7,154 nt of DNA from Ruminiclostridium sp. (GTDB taxonomy: Bacteria; Bacillota; Clostridia; Oscillospirales; Oscillospiraceae): the NCBI GenBank assembly GCA_017560855.1, contig JAFZEB010000005.1, positions 1 through 7,154 of the forward strand, given 5' to 3'. The notes beneath the pieces are model-generated. The model did not search any database and was not told the origin of the DNA. It saw only the letters and a program-made list of their open reading frames with translations. The position numbers and the translations under genes are program-made. Positions 1 to 5,722 of the stretch are shown here, piece by piece; position 1 is the stretch's first letter; each line of letters opens with the position of its first letter.

Positions 1-2019
1 AACCGCCAGGATGGGGTTGAACCGATGGGCAAAGAGAGTCCGCAGAGCAGGCTCCACCGTAGGGTGGATGTTGTAGCTCAGAACGAACATACCGGCCACT
101 TCCCGGTTCACCACGCAGAAGACGGCGTCCTTGGCCCGGACACCTTCGGGCAGGGTAATGCCCTGGCGGGTCATGAAGTCACCGTTGCCCACCAGGACCT
201 GCTGGCCCTGGACCACACCCACGATGCCGTTTTCCTGGAGGATGAGCTTTTCCACCTGGAGGTAGCTGCCCCGTTCATTGCGCATGGTCCGGTCAAAGAC
301 GTAGGCCAGACCGGAACCAGAGGCCCGGACCACGGAAGCCGCATAAGAGGTCATCCGCTCCATGTTCCAGTTACCGAAGGGACGGGCGGTCATCAGGGTG
401 ATGGTGCCGGGGGGATAGATGTCGTAGTCCTGAAGGACGGCACCCTTGGAGCCCTTTGCTGCCAGAGCCCCCGGCCAACCGGCCAGGGTGACCCCTGCCT
501 TGTTCAGCTTCCGGCCCAGCACACGCATGGGCAGGCTGAAGGTCAGGGACACGCCCAGGGTAGAGGCGGCGCAGAAGAGGGCAGACAGGGACCAGAAGGC
601 CAGCTCCGGCTGGTGGTGGGCCACCGTGGTAATGAGGGACAGGACGACACAGGCCACCATCAGCACAGGGGTAAGCCGCTGGAAACGGAACTCGCCCTCG
701 CTGAGGGTGCGGATCTGACTGCCGAAGCCACGGGGGATACCGATCCACTTTCGGAAAGCAAGCTGATTATTGAGAAGGTTGGGGTCCTGGGTGACCACAT
801 AGGGCTGGGCCACGGAGCAGGCCACCCGGCAGGCCCGATACCGGGCAGACTGGGTGCAGTAGCGGCCCGCCAGGTGGAAGGTCAGCACCAGGGCGCAGGG
901 GGCAAAGAAGGGCAGGGTGTTCTCCCGCAGGTCAAAGGCCAGCAGGGAGATGCCGTCCACCAATGCAATAAGGCTTGCAAAAAGGGCCAGGGTGTCCCCG
1001 TTGGGTTTGCCGTTGGTAAGCTGGACCAACCCCTCCTTCAGCACATCCCCGCACAGGATGGCGGCCACCACAAAGGCGGCCATGCCAAGGGGCAGGAAGA
1101 GCTCTTCCGGGAAGAAGCCGTCCAGGAAGAGGAGCAGACCGCTCTCCACCAGGGCCAAGACCAGCAGGAAGCCGGTGACGCAGGCGGCGCCGATGACCTT
1201 TCCTTTGGTGGCGGACAGCCCCTGATGGAGCTCGGAAGCCAGCTGGGCAGGGGGGGCGTCGGGGGGGGCCTCAGGCTGGGGACGGGGCTTGCGCTCCCGC
1301 TTCAGCTTAAACTTGTCTTTGGACGCTGCCCTGGCGGCAGCGGCAGCAGCAGCAGCGGCTTGACGGGCCTTCTGCTGCTGAGTGGGGCCGGACTGGGGCT
1401 GCTCGGCCTGGGTGGCTTCCGTCTGGCCCTCTTCTGCGGAGGTCTCAGCGGCAGAAGCTTCCCCCTCCTGGGGCTGGGCCTCCTGGACAGGGGTCTCTCC
1501 CTCTGCCGGGGCTTCCGTCCCTTCGGCGGCTGGCTGATCCGCCGGGGGCGTCTCCCCCTGGGCAGGGGCTTCCGGGGTGGGATCGGGGGTAAAGGCGATG
1601 ACCTCCGGCCCGTCGCTCTCGGGCAGACCGGTCTGGGCCGGTTCCTCCTTCTCCTCTGCCGGGGCAGAGGGTGCAGGTGCGGGTGTCGCCTGGGGTGCTT
1701 GGGGCTGGGGTACAGGCTGAGGGGAAGGAGCCGCAGGTTTTGGCTCCTCCTTGGGAGCGGCCTTCACCGGGACCTGGTTGGCCGGGAGGGGCTGCCCTGC
1801 CTGGGGCTGGGGAGCCAGCCGCTTTCCGCCCTCCGGGTCGGCAGACGGGGGAGAGGCCGGCTGGGGGGAGGGCATCCCCGGCTGGACCGCCGGGGCAGGG
1901 GGTGCCTCCGGGGTGTCAGGGGGCAGGGGGACCCAGGGGGTGGTCTCCAGCTCCGGCGGCGTGTAGTCCGCATATTCCCACAGGATATCCCCTAAGCTGA
2001 ACTTGTTGTCATCTGACAT
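1..2019 (-). CDS. P1B-type P-type ATPase-like membrane protein with degenerate catalytic motifs and long disordered N-terminus (3' end outside window)
   Basis: The frame is open for 673 codons and continues past the left edge. The ATG has AGAGGA 7 bases upstream, and rlmB ends 30 bases before it, so the two are probably co-transcribed. Residues 1-272 are low-complexity and rich in Pro, Ala, Glu and Gln, with a nine-Ala run at 221-229 and a basic patch near 234-248. Six hydrophobic segments follow, near 274-299, 307-325, 342-362, 372-387, 449-468 and 473-497, in the 4+2 layout of P1B ATPases before the P/N domain. Family-like landmarks are PNGDTL (339-344; compare NMDTL), GRY (388-390, end of TM4), LGVS (488-491), PPGTIT (536-541) and a GIVG...VLVGN nucleotide-domain stretch (597-612). 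Catalytic signatures are altered: the DKTGT Asp aligns with Tyr535, SEHP reads SGSG (567-570), DPLR reads YNIH (649-652), and CPC is lost. Only about 60 residues separate TM4 and TM5, so the TGE-bearing actuator domain is absent. Homology is inferred by eye. The function is unknown; ion pumping by the normal cycle looks impossible. Confidence 0.8.
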   Translation of the reverse strand, partial: MSDDNKFSLGDILWEYADYTPPELETTPWVPLPPDTPEAPPAPAVQPGMPSPQPASPPSADPEGGKRLAPQPQAGQPLPANQVPVKAAPKEEPKPAAPSPQPVPQPQAPQATPAPAPSAPAEEKEEPAQTGLPESDGPEVIAFTPDPTPEAPAQGETPPADQPAAEGTEAPAEGETPVQEAQPQEGEASAAETSAEEGQTEATQAEQPQSGPTQQQKARQAAAAAAAAARAASKDKFKLKRERKPRPQPEAPPDAPPAQLASELHQGLSATKGKVIGAACVTGFLLVLALVESGLLLFLDGFFPEELFLPLGMAAFVVAAILCGDVLKEGLVQLTNGKPNGDTLALFASLIALVDGISLLAFDLRENTLPFFAPCALVLTFHLAGRYCTQSARYRACRVACSVAQPYVVTQDPNLLNNQLAFRKWIGIPRGFGSQIRTLSEGEFRFQRLTPVLMVACVVLSLITTVAHHQPELAFWSLSALFCAASTLGVSLTFSLPMRVLGRKLNKAGVTLAGWPGALAAKGSKGAVLQDYDIYPPGTITLMTARPFGNWNMERMTSYAASVVRASGSGLAYVFDRTMRNERGSYLQVEKLILQENGIVGVVQGQQVLVGNGDFMTRQGITLPEGVRAKDAVFCVVNREVAGMFVLSYNIHPTVEPALRTLFAHRFNPILAV

Positions 2020-2049
2020 TAGAATATCCTCTTTTCCTTGGGTGAGGGG

Positions 2050-2838
2050 TTACAGGCGCTGACGCACGGCCTCGTAGAGGAGGATGGCGGCGGCGGCGCT
2101 GGCGTTCAGGGAGTTGAGCTTGCCCTTCATGGGGATGCTCACCAGGAAGTCGCAGTTCTCGGTGACCAGGCGGCCCATGCCGTCGCCCTCGGAACCGATG
2201 ACGATGACGGCGGGACCCTTCAGGTCGGCCTCATACAGGCTGGTGGTGCCGTCGGCGGCGGTGCCGAAGATCCACATGCCCTGCTTCTTCAGGTCCTTCA
2301 ACAGGGAGGGCAGGTTGGCCACACGGGCCACAGCCATGTGGGAGACGGCACCCGCAGAGGTCTTGGCCACCACGGCGGTAAGACCTGCGCTTCTGCGCTT
2401 GGGGATGACCACGCCGTGAGCGCCGGCGCACTCAGCGGTACGGATGACTGCGCCCAGGTTGTGGGGGTCGGACAGCTCGTCGCACACCACGATGAGGGGC
2501 TGTTCCCCCTTCTTCCGGGCGATCTCCAGAATGTCCTCAATGGTGGCGTACTCCCGGACGGAGGCCACAGCAATGACACCCTGGTGGGAGTTGGTGCGGC
2601 TCATCTTGTCCAGCTTGTTCTTGTCGGCGTCGGCCACCACGATGCCCTGCTTCCGGGCAGTGGAGGCAATGTGGCCCAGAGCGGAGTCCACTTCGCCCTT
2701 CATGATAAAGATCTTGTCAATGTTGGTGCCTGCACGGAGGGCTTCAATGACGGCGTTGCGGCCTTCGATGATGCCGTCTGCAGGGGAGTCCTCCCGGTTC
2801 TGGCGGGAAGGACGGGAATCAGGTCTTCTTTCTTTCAT
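2050..2838 (-). CDS. rlmB: 23S rRNA (guanosine-2'-O-)-methyltransferase RlmB (TrmH/SpoU family)
   Basis: This 262-residue protein is a SPOUT-class, SAM-dependent 2'-O-methyltransferase expected to modify the 23S rRNA peptidyl-transferase region (G2251 in E. coli). A short basic N-terminus is followed by the small substrate-binding domain (GIIEGRNAVIEAL, residues 22-34). The knotted catalytic domain carries all three SpoU motifs: NLGAVIRTA (127-135, with Arg133), IGSEGDGMG (214-222, with Glu217) and IPMKGKLNSLNAS (235-247, with Asn245). The frame stays open to an ATG at 2895, but that codon lies at the predicted transcription start. The ATG at 2838 has GGAG 4 bases upstream and gives the usual family length, so I chose it. 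The gene has its own promoter and is followed by the P-type ATPase-like gene. The close paralogue TrmH (tRNA Gm18) is less likely, because the N-terminal domain is of the RlmB kind. Confidence 0.93.
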   Translation of the reverse strand: MKERRPDSRPSRQNREDSPADGIIEGRNAVIEALRAGTNIDKIFIMKGEVDSALGHIASTARKQGIVVADADKNKLDKMSRTNSHQGVIAVASVREYATIEDILEIARKKGEQPLIVVCDELSDPHNLGAVIRTAECAGAHGVVIPKRRSAGLTAVVAKTSAGAVSHMAVARVANLPSLLKDLKKQGMWIFGTAADGTTSLYEADLKGPAVIVIGSEGDGMGRLVTENCDFLVSIPMKGKLNSLNASAAAAILLYEAVRQRL

Positions 2839-2851
2839 AATACTCCAATCC

Positions 2852-2866
2852 TGGCCCAGGGGGCCA
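2852..2866 (-). promoter_or_regulatory. Small hairpin in the rlmB 5' leader
   Basis: TGGCCC and GGGCCA pair perfectly around a 3-base loop. The hairpin sits 5 bases upstream of the rlmB GGAG site (2843-2846), inside the roughly 56-base leader implied by the promoter. It could affect ribosome access, but there is no direct evidence of regulation. Confidence 0.35.
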
Positions 2867-2900
2867 ACGGAAAATTTTATCGCATACTGATACATTGTCC

Positions 2901-2929
2901 ATTATAACACGGTTTCCCGTCGAGAAAAA
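2901..2929 (-). promoter_or_regulatory. Extended -10 sigma-A promoter for rlmB
   Basis: Read leftward there is a perfect TATAAT (2901-2906) with TG one base upstream, the extended -10 arrangement. The hexamer at 17-base spacing is TTTTTC (2924-2929), a poor -35, so the extended -10 probably compensates. Transcription would begin near 2894, leaving about 56 bases of leader before the rlmB ATG at 2838. This excludes the in-frame ATG at 2895 as the start. The promoter probably drives rlmB and the ATPase-like gene together. Confidence 0.75.
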
Positions 2930-2939
2930 GGCTTTTTTC

Positions 2940-2968
2940 TTGCCGAATTCATATTCTTATATTACAAT
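2940..2968 (+). promoter_or_regulatory. Sigma-A-type promoter for the 88-residue small protein gene
   Basis: TTGCCG (2940-2945, 4 of 6 consensus bases) is followed after exactly 17 bases by TACAAT (2963-2968, 5 of 6). Transcription would start near 2975, leaving a leader of about 19 bases that contains the strong AAAGGAGG site (2979-2986). It is back to back with the rlmB promoter, and its AT-rich spacer contrasts with the GC-rich surroundings. Confidence 0.65.
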
Positions 2969-2993
2969 GTTGCCAAAGAAAGGAGGGACCCAT

Positions 2994-3260
2994 ATGATCC
3001 ACCTCTTCAACCGGAAGGAATTGGCCGTTGTCTTCTCCCTGGAGCAGCGGGACCGCATTGCCGCCAACCTGAGTCAGGCGGGGATCGATTACCTGGTGAA
3101 AACCAAGGACAATCTGGCAGGCCCTGCCCTCTCCTTTGATGGGCGAAGAACCACCGCCGCCTTTATGGACGACTGTGCCCGCTGGCGGTATACCTTTTAT
3201 GTGAAAAAATCTGACTGGGACTACGCCCAGCATTGCATGGGGGGAAACCCGGGACGGTGA
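2994..3260 (+). CDS. Uncharacterised 88-residue protein
   Basis: The product is a small soluble protein with no signal peptide or membrane segment. The frame is open from 2895, but the ATG at 2994 has a textbook AAAGGAGG (2979-2986) 7 bases upstream and lies just after a good promoter, so it is the start. It begins MIHLFNRKELAVVFSLEQ, followed by a likely helix (RDRIAANLSQAGIDYLVKTK), a variable Gly/Arg loop, and a Tyr-rich strand (WRYTFYVKKSDWDYAQ). The order helix, strand, loop, strand, helix resembles small alpha/beta proteins of the DUF2007 kind found in Clostridia, where one residue-poor loop separates two strands. That comparison is from memory and by eye. The last residues (GGNPGR) look unlike the rest and end 6 bases before a palindromic repeat, so the tail may have changed. 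It is transcribed alone and ends at the 3412-3442 terminator. The function is unknown. Confidence 0.8.
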   Translation: MIHLFNRKELAVVFSLEQRDRIAANLSQAGIDYLVKTKDNLAGPALSFDGRRTTAAFMDDCARWRYTFYVKKSDWDYAQHCMGGNPGR

Positions 3261-3266
3261 TCCCTT

Positions 3267-3291
3267 CGGGCGGCTGATAGCCGCCCCTACA
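3267..3291 (+). repeat. REP-like palindrome, copy 1
   Basis: The stem GGGCGGCT/AGCCGCCC has a GAT loop and is followed by CTACA. It begins 6 bases after the stop codon of the small protein gene. The conserved outer bases and the CTACA end are shared with the two copies downstream, while the inner stem differs. It lies head to head with copy 2: the 12 bases at 3281-3292 are the exact reverse complement of 3313-3324. Confidence 0.8.
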
Positions 3292-3313
3292 TACACCCAC
3301 CACCCGTATTCCA

Positions 3314-3338
3314 TGTAGGGGCGGATAGCATCCGCCCG
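3314..3338 (-). repeat. REP-like palindrome, copy 2 (inverted)
   Basis: Read on the minus strand this is GGGCGGAT/ATCCGCCC with a GCT loop followed by CTACA. It is the same element as copy 1 in the opposite orientation, with the inner stem pair changed from CT/AG to AT/AT. Copies 1 and 2 together form a 72-base composite with about 20 unique bases between their CTACAT ends, much like a BIME (paired REPs). Confidence 0.8.
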
Positions 3339-3364
3339 ATGCCTTTAGGATATAACCCACGTTT

Positions 3365-3390
3365 CGGGCGATTCGTGAATCGCCCCTACA
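3365..3390 (+). repeat. REP-like palindrome, copy 3
   Basis: The stem GGGCGATTC/GAATCGCCC has a 2-base GT centre (in practice a 4-base loop) and is followed by CTACA. It is preceded by TTCGGGCG, as is copy 1. The inner stem differs from copies 1 and 2 at several positions, and both arms change together so pairing is kept. Confidence 0.8.
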
Positions 3391-3411
3391 ATCTCTTCGG
3401 ACGCAGTAATC

Positions 3412-3442
3412 GGCTCCCCTATCAAGGGGAGCCTTTTCTTTT
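3412..3442 (+). terminator. Rho-independent terminator for the small protein gene
   Basis: GGCTCCCCT (3412-3420) pairs perfectly with AGGGGAGCC (3425-3433) around a 4-base loop, followed by TTTTCTTTT. It is about 150 bases after the small gene's stop, beyond the three palindromes, so the transcript would carry all three repeats in its 3' untranslated region. Confidence 0.9.
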
Positions 3443-3464
3443 GACTCCAAGCAATCGCTATACA

Positions 3465-3496
3465 AACAAAGCCCTGACATCCGTCAGGGCTTTGTT
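3465..3496 (-). terminator. Terminator of the ileS-lspA-rluD-HAD unit (symmetric)
   Basis: AACAAAGCCCTGAC and GTCAGGGCTTTGTT form a perfect 14-base-pair stem with a 4-base loop. Read leftward the GC-rich core is followed by TTTGTTTG, a usable U-tract. The stem begins on the last base of the HAD stop codon (3496-3498). The symmetric flanks could also stop rightward transcription that leaks past the preceding terminator. Confidence 0.88.
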
Positions 3497-4311
3497 CACG
3501 CATATCGTTCCTCTAAAATCTCAATGAGCCGGGCGATGCAGTGGTCGTTGCAGGGGGGCAGGATCACCGGTCCCCAGGCACGAACATCGGGGTAGCAGTC
3601 GTCGGGGGCGAAGGGGACAGCCGCCACCTCCAGCATGGGGATGTCGTTGCCGCCGTTGCCCACGCAGTAGATGTGCTGGGGCTGGATGCCGAGGCGGTCG
3701 GCCAGCCACTTGACGCACAGGCCCTTGTTGGCCCCCTTGGCGGTCATTTCCAGCAGGACCGAATTGGAGAAAGTCAGCTCGTAGTCCTTGGATCGGACCC
3801 GGATGAAGTCCAGGACCTGGTGGAGGTAGGAAGTGCTCTCATGCTGAAGGATGACCTTCAGCCAGGGGGTGGGCATCCGTAAAATCTCGCTGGGGATCCC
3901 CTCCAGCTGGCACCGCTTCAAGTGCCGGTCGGTGACCGTGTTGGCCCGGTAGGTGTACACCTGGTCCCCGTGGTAGGCCTCAAAGCCCACCTCCGGGAAG
4001 GCGGCGCAGACCTCCTCCAGAAGGGCAGAGGTTCCCTCCGGCAGGGTCTGTTCCCACAGAGTTTCTCCCGTGGAAAAATCATGGATGGAGGCCCCGTTGG
4101 ACAGGATCACCGGTCCGTTGAGCGGAGGCTTTTCCACCTCCATCTGGATGGCAAAGTTGATATAGGACCGACCGGTGGCCACCACAAAGCGGCCCCCCTG
4201 GGCCATGAAGCTTTCCACAGCCCGGCGATTCTCGGGGGAGATGGTAAAAGTCCGGTCGTAGTAGGTGTCGTCGTAATCGGCGGCCAGAAGCACGCCGTCA
4301 AATTTACCCAT
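3496..4311 (-). CDS. Cof-type HAD-superfamily phosphatase (subclass IIB)
   Basis: This 271-residue soluble hydrolase has all four HAD motifs. Counting from the ATG at 4311, motif I is DYDDT (12-16, nucleophile Asp12 and acid/base Asp14), motif II ATGRS (45-49, Thr46), motif III the Lys in GANKG (Lys196), and motif IV VGNGGNDIPML (217-227). A C2-type cap lies between motifs II and III, as in Cof/YbiV-like sugar-phosphate or nucleotide phosphatases; the substrate cannot be told from sequence. Motif IV has Asn219 where many members have the first Asp of GDxxND, while Asp223 is kept, so metal binding is probably preserved. A GTG at 4317 is in frame, but AGGAG (4320-4324) is only 2 bases from it and 8 bases from the ATG, so the ATG is preferred. 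The gene starts 16 bases after rluD and ends at a terminator. Confidence 0.9.
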   Translation of the reverse strand: MGKFDGVLLAADYDDTYYDRTFTISPENRRAVESFMAQGGRFVVATGRSYINFAIQMEVEKPPLNGPVILSNGASIHDFSTGETLWEQTLPEGTSALLEEVCAAFPEVGFEAYHGDQVYTYRANTVTDRHLKRCQLEGIPSEILRMPTPWLKVILQHESTSYLHQVLDFIRVRSKDYELTFSNSVLLEMTAKGANKGLCVKWLADRLGIQPQHIYCVGNGGNDIPMLEVAAVPFAPDDCYPDVRAWGPVILPPCNDHCIARLIEILEERYA

Positions 4312-4327
4312 GGTCACCGCTCCTCTC

Positions 4328-5242
4328 TCACTGCATCTTGGCGCACCGGGTCAGGGTGGCGGTGAAGTAAGGGGGCAGTTGGCACTCCAGGGTCAGCCGC
4401 TCCCCGGTCCGGGGGTGGATAAAGGAGAGCTTCCGGGCGTGGAGGCACTGACCAGCCAGCTCGGGGAAGCCCTTTCGTTCCCCGTTGTACACCGGGTCAC
4501 CCAGCACAGGGTGGCCCTGGGCCGCCAGGTGGACACGGATCTGATGGGTACGGCCGGTCTCCAGACGGCACTGGAGGTGGGTGTACCCAGAGAACCGCTC
4601 CAGAACGGTCCAGTGGGTCACCGCCCGACGGCCGCTGTAGTGGTTGATGGCCATTTTCTTGCGGTCGGTGGCATGGCGGGCGATGGGCAGGTCGATGGTA
4701 CCCTCGTCGGTCTTCAGTCCCCCGATGATGACCGCCTCATACTCCCGGTAGAGGGAGTGGTCCTGGAGCTGGTCGGCCAGGGCCAGGTGGGCAGCGTCGT
4801 TCTTGGCGGCGATGATGAGGCCGCTGGTGTCCCGGTCAATGCGATGAACGATGCCGGGGCGCAGCTCCCCGTTGATGCCGGAAAGGCTGTCCCCACAGTG
4901 GAACATGAGGGCGTTCACCAGGGTGCCGTCGGGGTGGCCGGGGGCGGGATGGACCACCATACCCACGGGCTTGTTCACCACGATGACATCCTCGTCCTCG
5001 TAGACCACATCCAGGGGGATGTCCTGGGGGAGGATCTCCACTTCGGTGGGGTCGGGGATGAGGACGGTGATCTCGTCCCCCTCCTTGAGCTTGTCGTTCT
5101 TTTTCAGGGCCTTGCCGCTACGAAGGACATGCCCGGCCTCCAGCAGCTTCTGGGCGGCGGACCGGGTCAGGTTATCCAGGGACTGGGACAGGAACTGGTC
5201 GGCCCGGACCCCGTTTTCCTGGGAAATGAGGGTGATGTTCAT
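4328..5242 (-). CDS. rluD: RluA/RluD-family 23S rRNA pseudouridine synthase
   Basis: This 304-residue enzyme converts uridines in RNA to pseudouridine, most likely in large-subunit rRNA. An N-terminal S4 RNA-binding domain spans about 13-60 (VRADQFL..., LEAGHVLRSGKALKKND). The catalytic domain contains NKPVGMVVHPAPGH (90-103), HRIDRDTSG (133-141) with the catalytic Asp136, and LETGRTHQIRVH (227-238). Length and domain order match RluD and B. subtilis YlyB. The ATG at 5242 overlaps the lspA stop as ATGA and has AAGGAGGAG (5248-5256) inside the end of lspA, which suggests translational coupling. A longer in-frame start at 5293 lies within lspA and is rejected. The exact rRNA positions modified cannot be read from sequence, so the symbol rests on family and on the lspA neighbourhood. 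Confidence 0.9.
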   Translation of the reverse strand: MNITLISQENGVRADQFLSQSLDNLTRSAAQKLLEAGHVLRSGKALKKNDKLKEGDEITVLIPDPTEVEILPQDIPLDVVYEDEDVIVVNKPVGMVVHPAPGHPDGTLVNALMFHCGDSLSGINGELRPGIVHRIDRDTSGLIIAAKNDAAHLALADQLQDHSLYREYEAVIIGGLKTDEGTIDLPIARHATDRKKMAINHYSGRRAVTHWTVLERFSGYTHLQCRLETGRTHQIRVHLAAQGHPVLGDPVYNGERKGFPELAGQCLHARKLSFIHPRTGERLTLECQLPPYFTATLTRCAKMQ

Positions 5243-5700
5243 TTCTTCTCCTCCTTGATCTCGTCTTTCATGGACAGAAGCACGTAGAAGCACAGGAGGA
5301 ACCCTCCCACCACCACACCCATGTCGGCCACGTTAAAGACAGGGAAATCCATGAAGGTGGTGGCAAACATATCGGTGACGAACCCGAAGAAGGCCCGGTC
5401 GATGAAGTTTCCGATGGCGCCACCCAGCAGGAGGGCCATGGAGAACTTGGCGATCTTTTCGGGGAAGTAGTTCTTGGCCAGCATCACCGCCAAAATCAGG
5501 GAGACCACCCCGGACAGGGCAGTGAGGATCCAGGTGTGCTGGCTGAGAATGGAGAAGGCCGCGCCGGTGTTCTGGATGTAGGTCAGGTCAAAACCGGGGA
5601 TGAAATCCAGATGTTCCCCCAGGGCGATGTTGGCCCGGGTCAGGTATTTCACCACCTGGTCAATGACCACCAGAAGGGCGACCAAAATGAAGTAGGGCAT
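5239..5700 (-). CDS. lspA: Lipoprotein signal peptidase (signal peptidase II)
   Basis: This 153-residue integral membrane aspartic protease cleaves the signal peptide of diacylglyceryl-modified prolipoproteins. Four hydrophobic segments lie near 3-18, 57-75, 86-100 and 121-141. Family motifs are all present: DQVVK (14-18), NTGAAFS (44-50), GGAIGNFIDR (93-102) with the catalytic Asp101, and FNVAD (122-126) with the catalytic Asp126. The cytoplasmic tail is Lys/Glu-rich. The ATG at 5700 has AAAGGAGG (5707-5714) 6 bases upstream; a longer in-frame start at 5736 would lie inside the hairpin after ileS and is rejected. Position between ileS and rluD is the classical arrangement in Firmicutes. Confidence 0.96.
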   Translation of the reverse strand: MPYFILVALLVVIDQVVKYLTRANIALGEHLDFIPGFDLTYIQNTGAAFSILSQHTWILTALSGVVSLILAVMLAKNYFPEKIAKFSMALLLGGAIGNFIDRAFFGFVTDMFATTFMDFPVFNVADMGVVVGGFLLCFYVLLSMKDEIKEEKK

Positions 5701-5722
5701 GGGGCCCCTCCTTTCAAAAGAA

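Noticed and set aside
25..1995. 656-codon open frame on the plus strand opposite the ATPase-like gene
   Set aside because: It is codon-aligned with the minus-strand gene in GC-rich DNA, so stops are avoided by chance. It has no good ribosome binding site and its product is Gly/Arg low-complexity with no known motif, while the minus frame has membrane segments and family landmarks.
1..2019. Frameshifted or decaying pseudogene
   Set aside because: All 673 codons read through without a stop, codon use is uniform, and start signals are intact. Altered motifs occur by substitution, not by frame loss.
2839..2895. Longer rlmB start at the ATG at 2895
   Set aside because: It coincides with the predicted transcription start and would be leaderless; the added residues match nothing in the family.
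2038..2907. Plus-strand open frame opposite rlmB
   Set aside because: The minus strand encodes all SpoU motifs with a promoter; the plus product is Gly/His/Val-rich without recognisable domains.
2909..2920. ACGG-TTTC-CCGT inverted repeat in the rlmB promoter spacer as an operator
   Set aside because: A 4-base arm is too short to separate from chance.
3267..3390. CRISPR array
   Set aside because: Only three short palindromes occur, one inverted, with unequal spacing and differing stems, and there are no cas genes nearby.
4310..5287. 325-codon plus-strand frame opposite rluD
   Set aside because: It is a mirror of a well-conserved pseudouridine synthase gene, with no start signals or family features.
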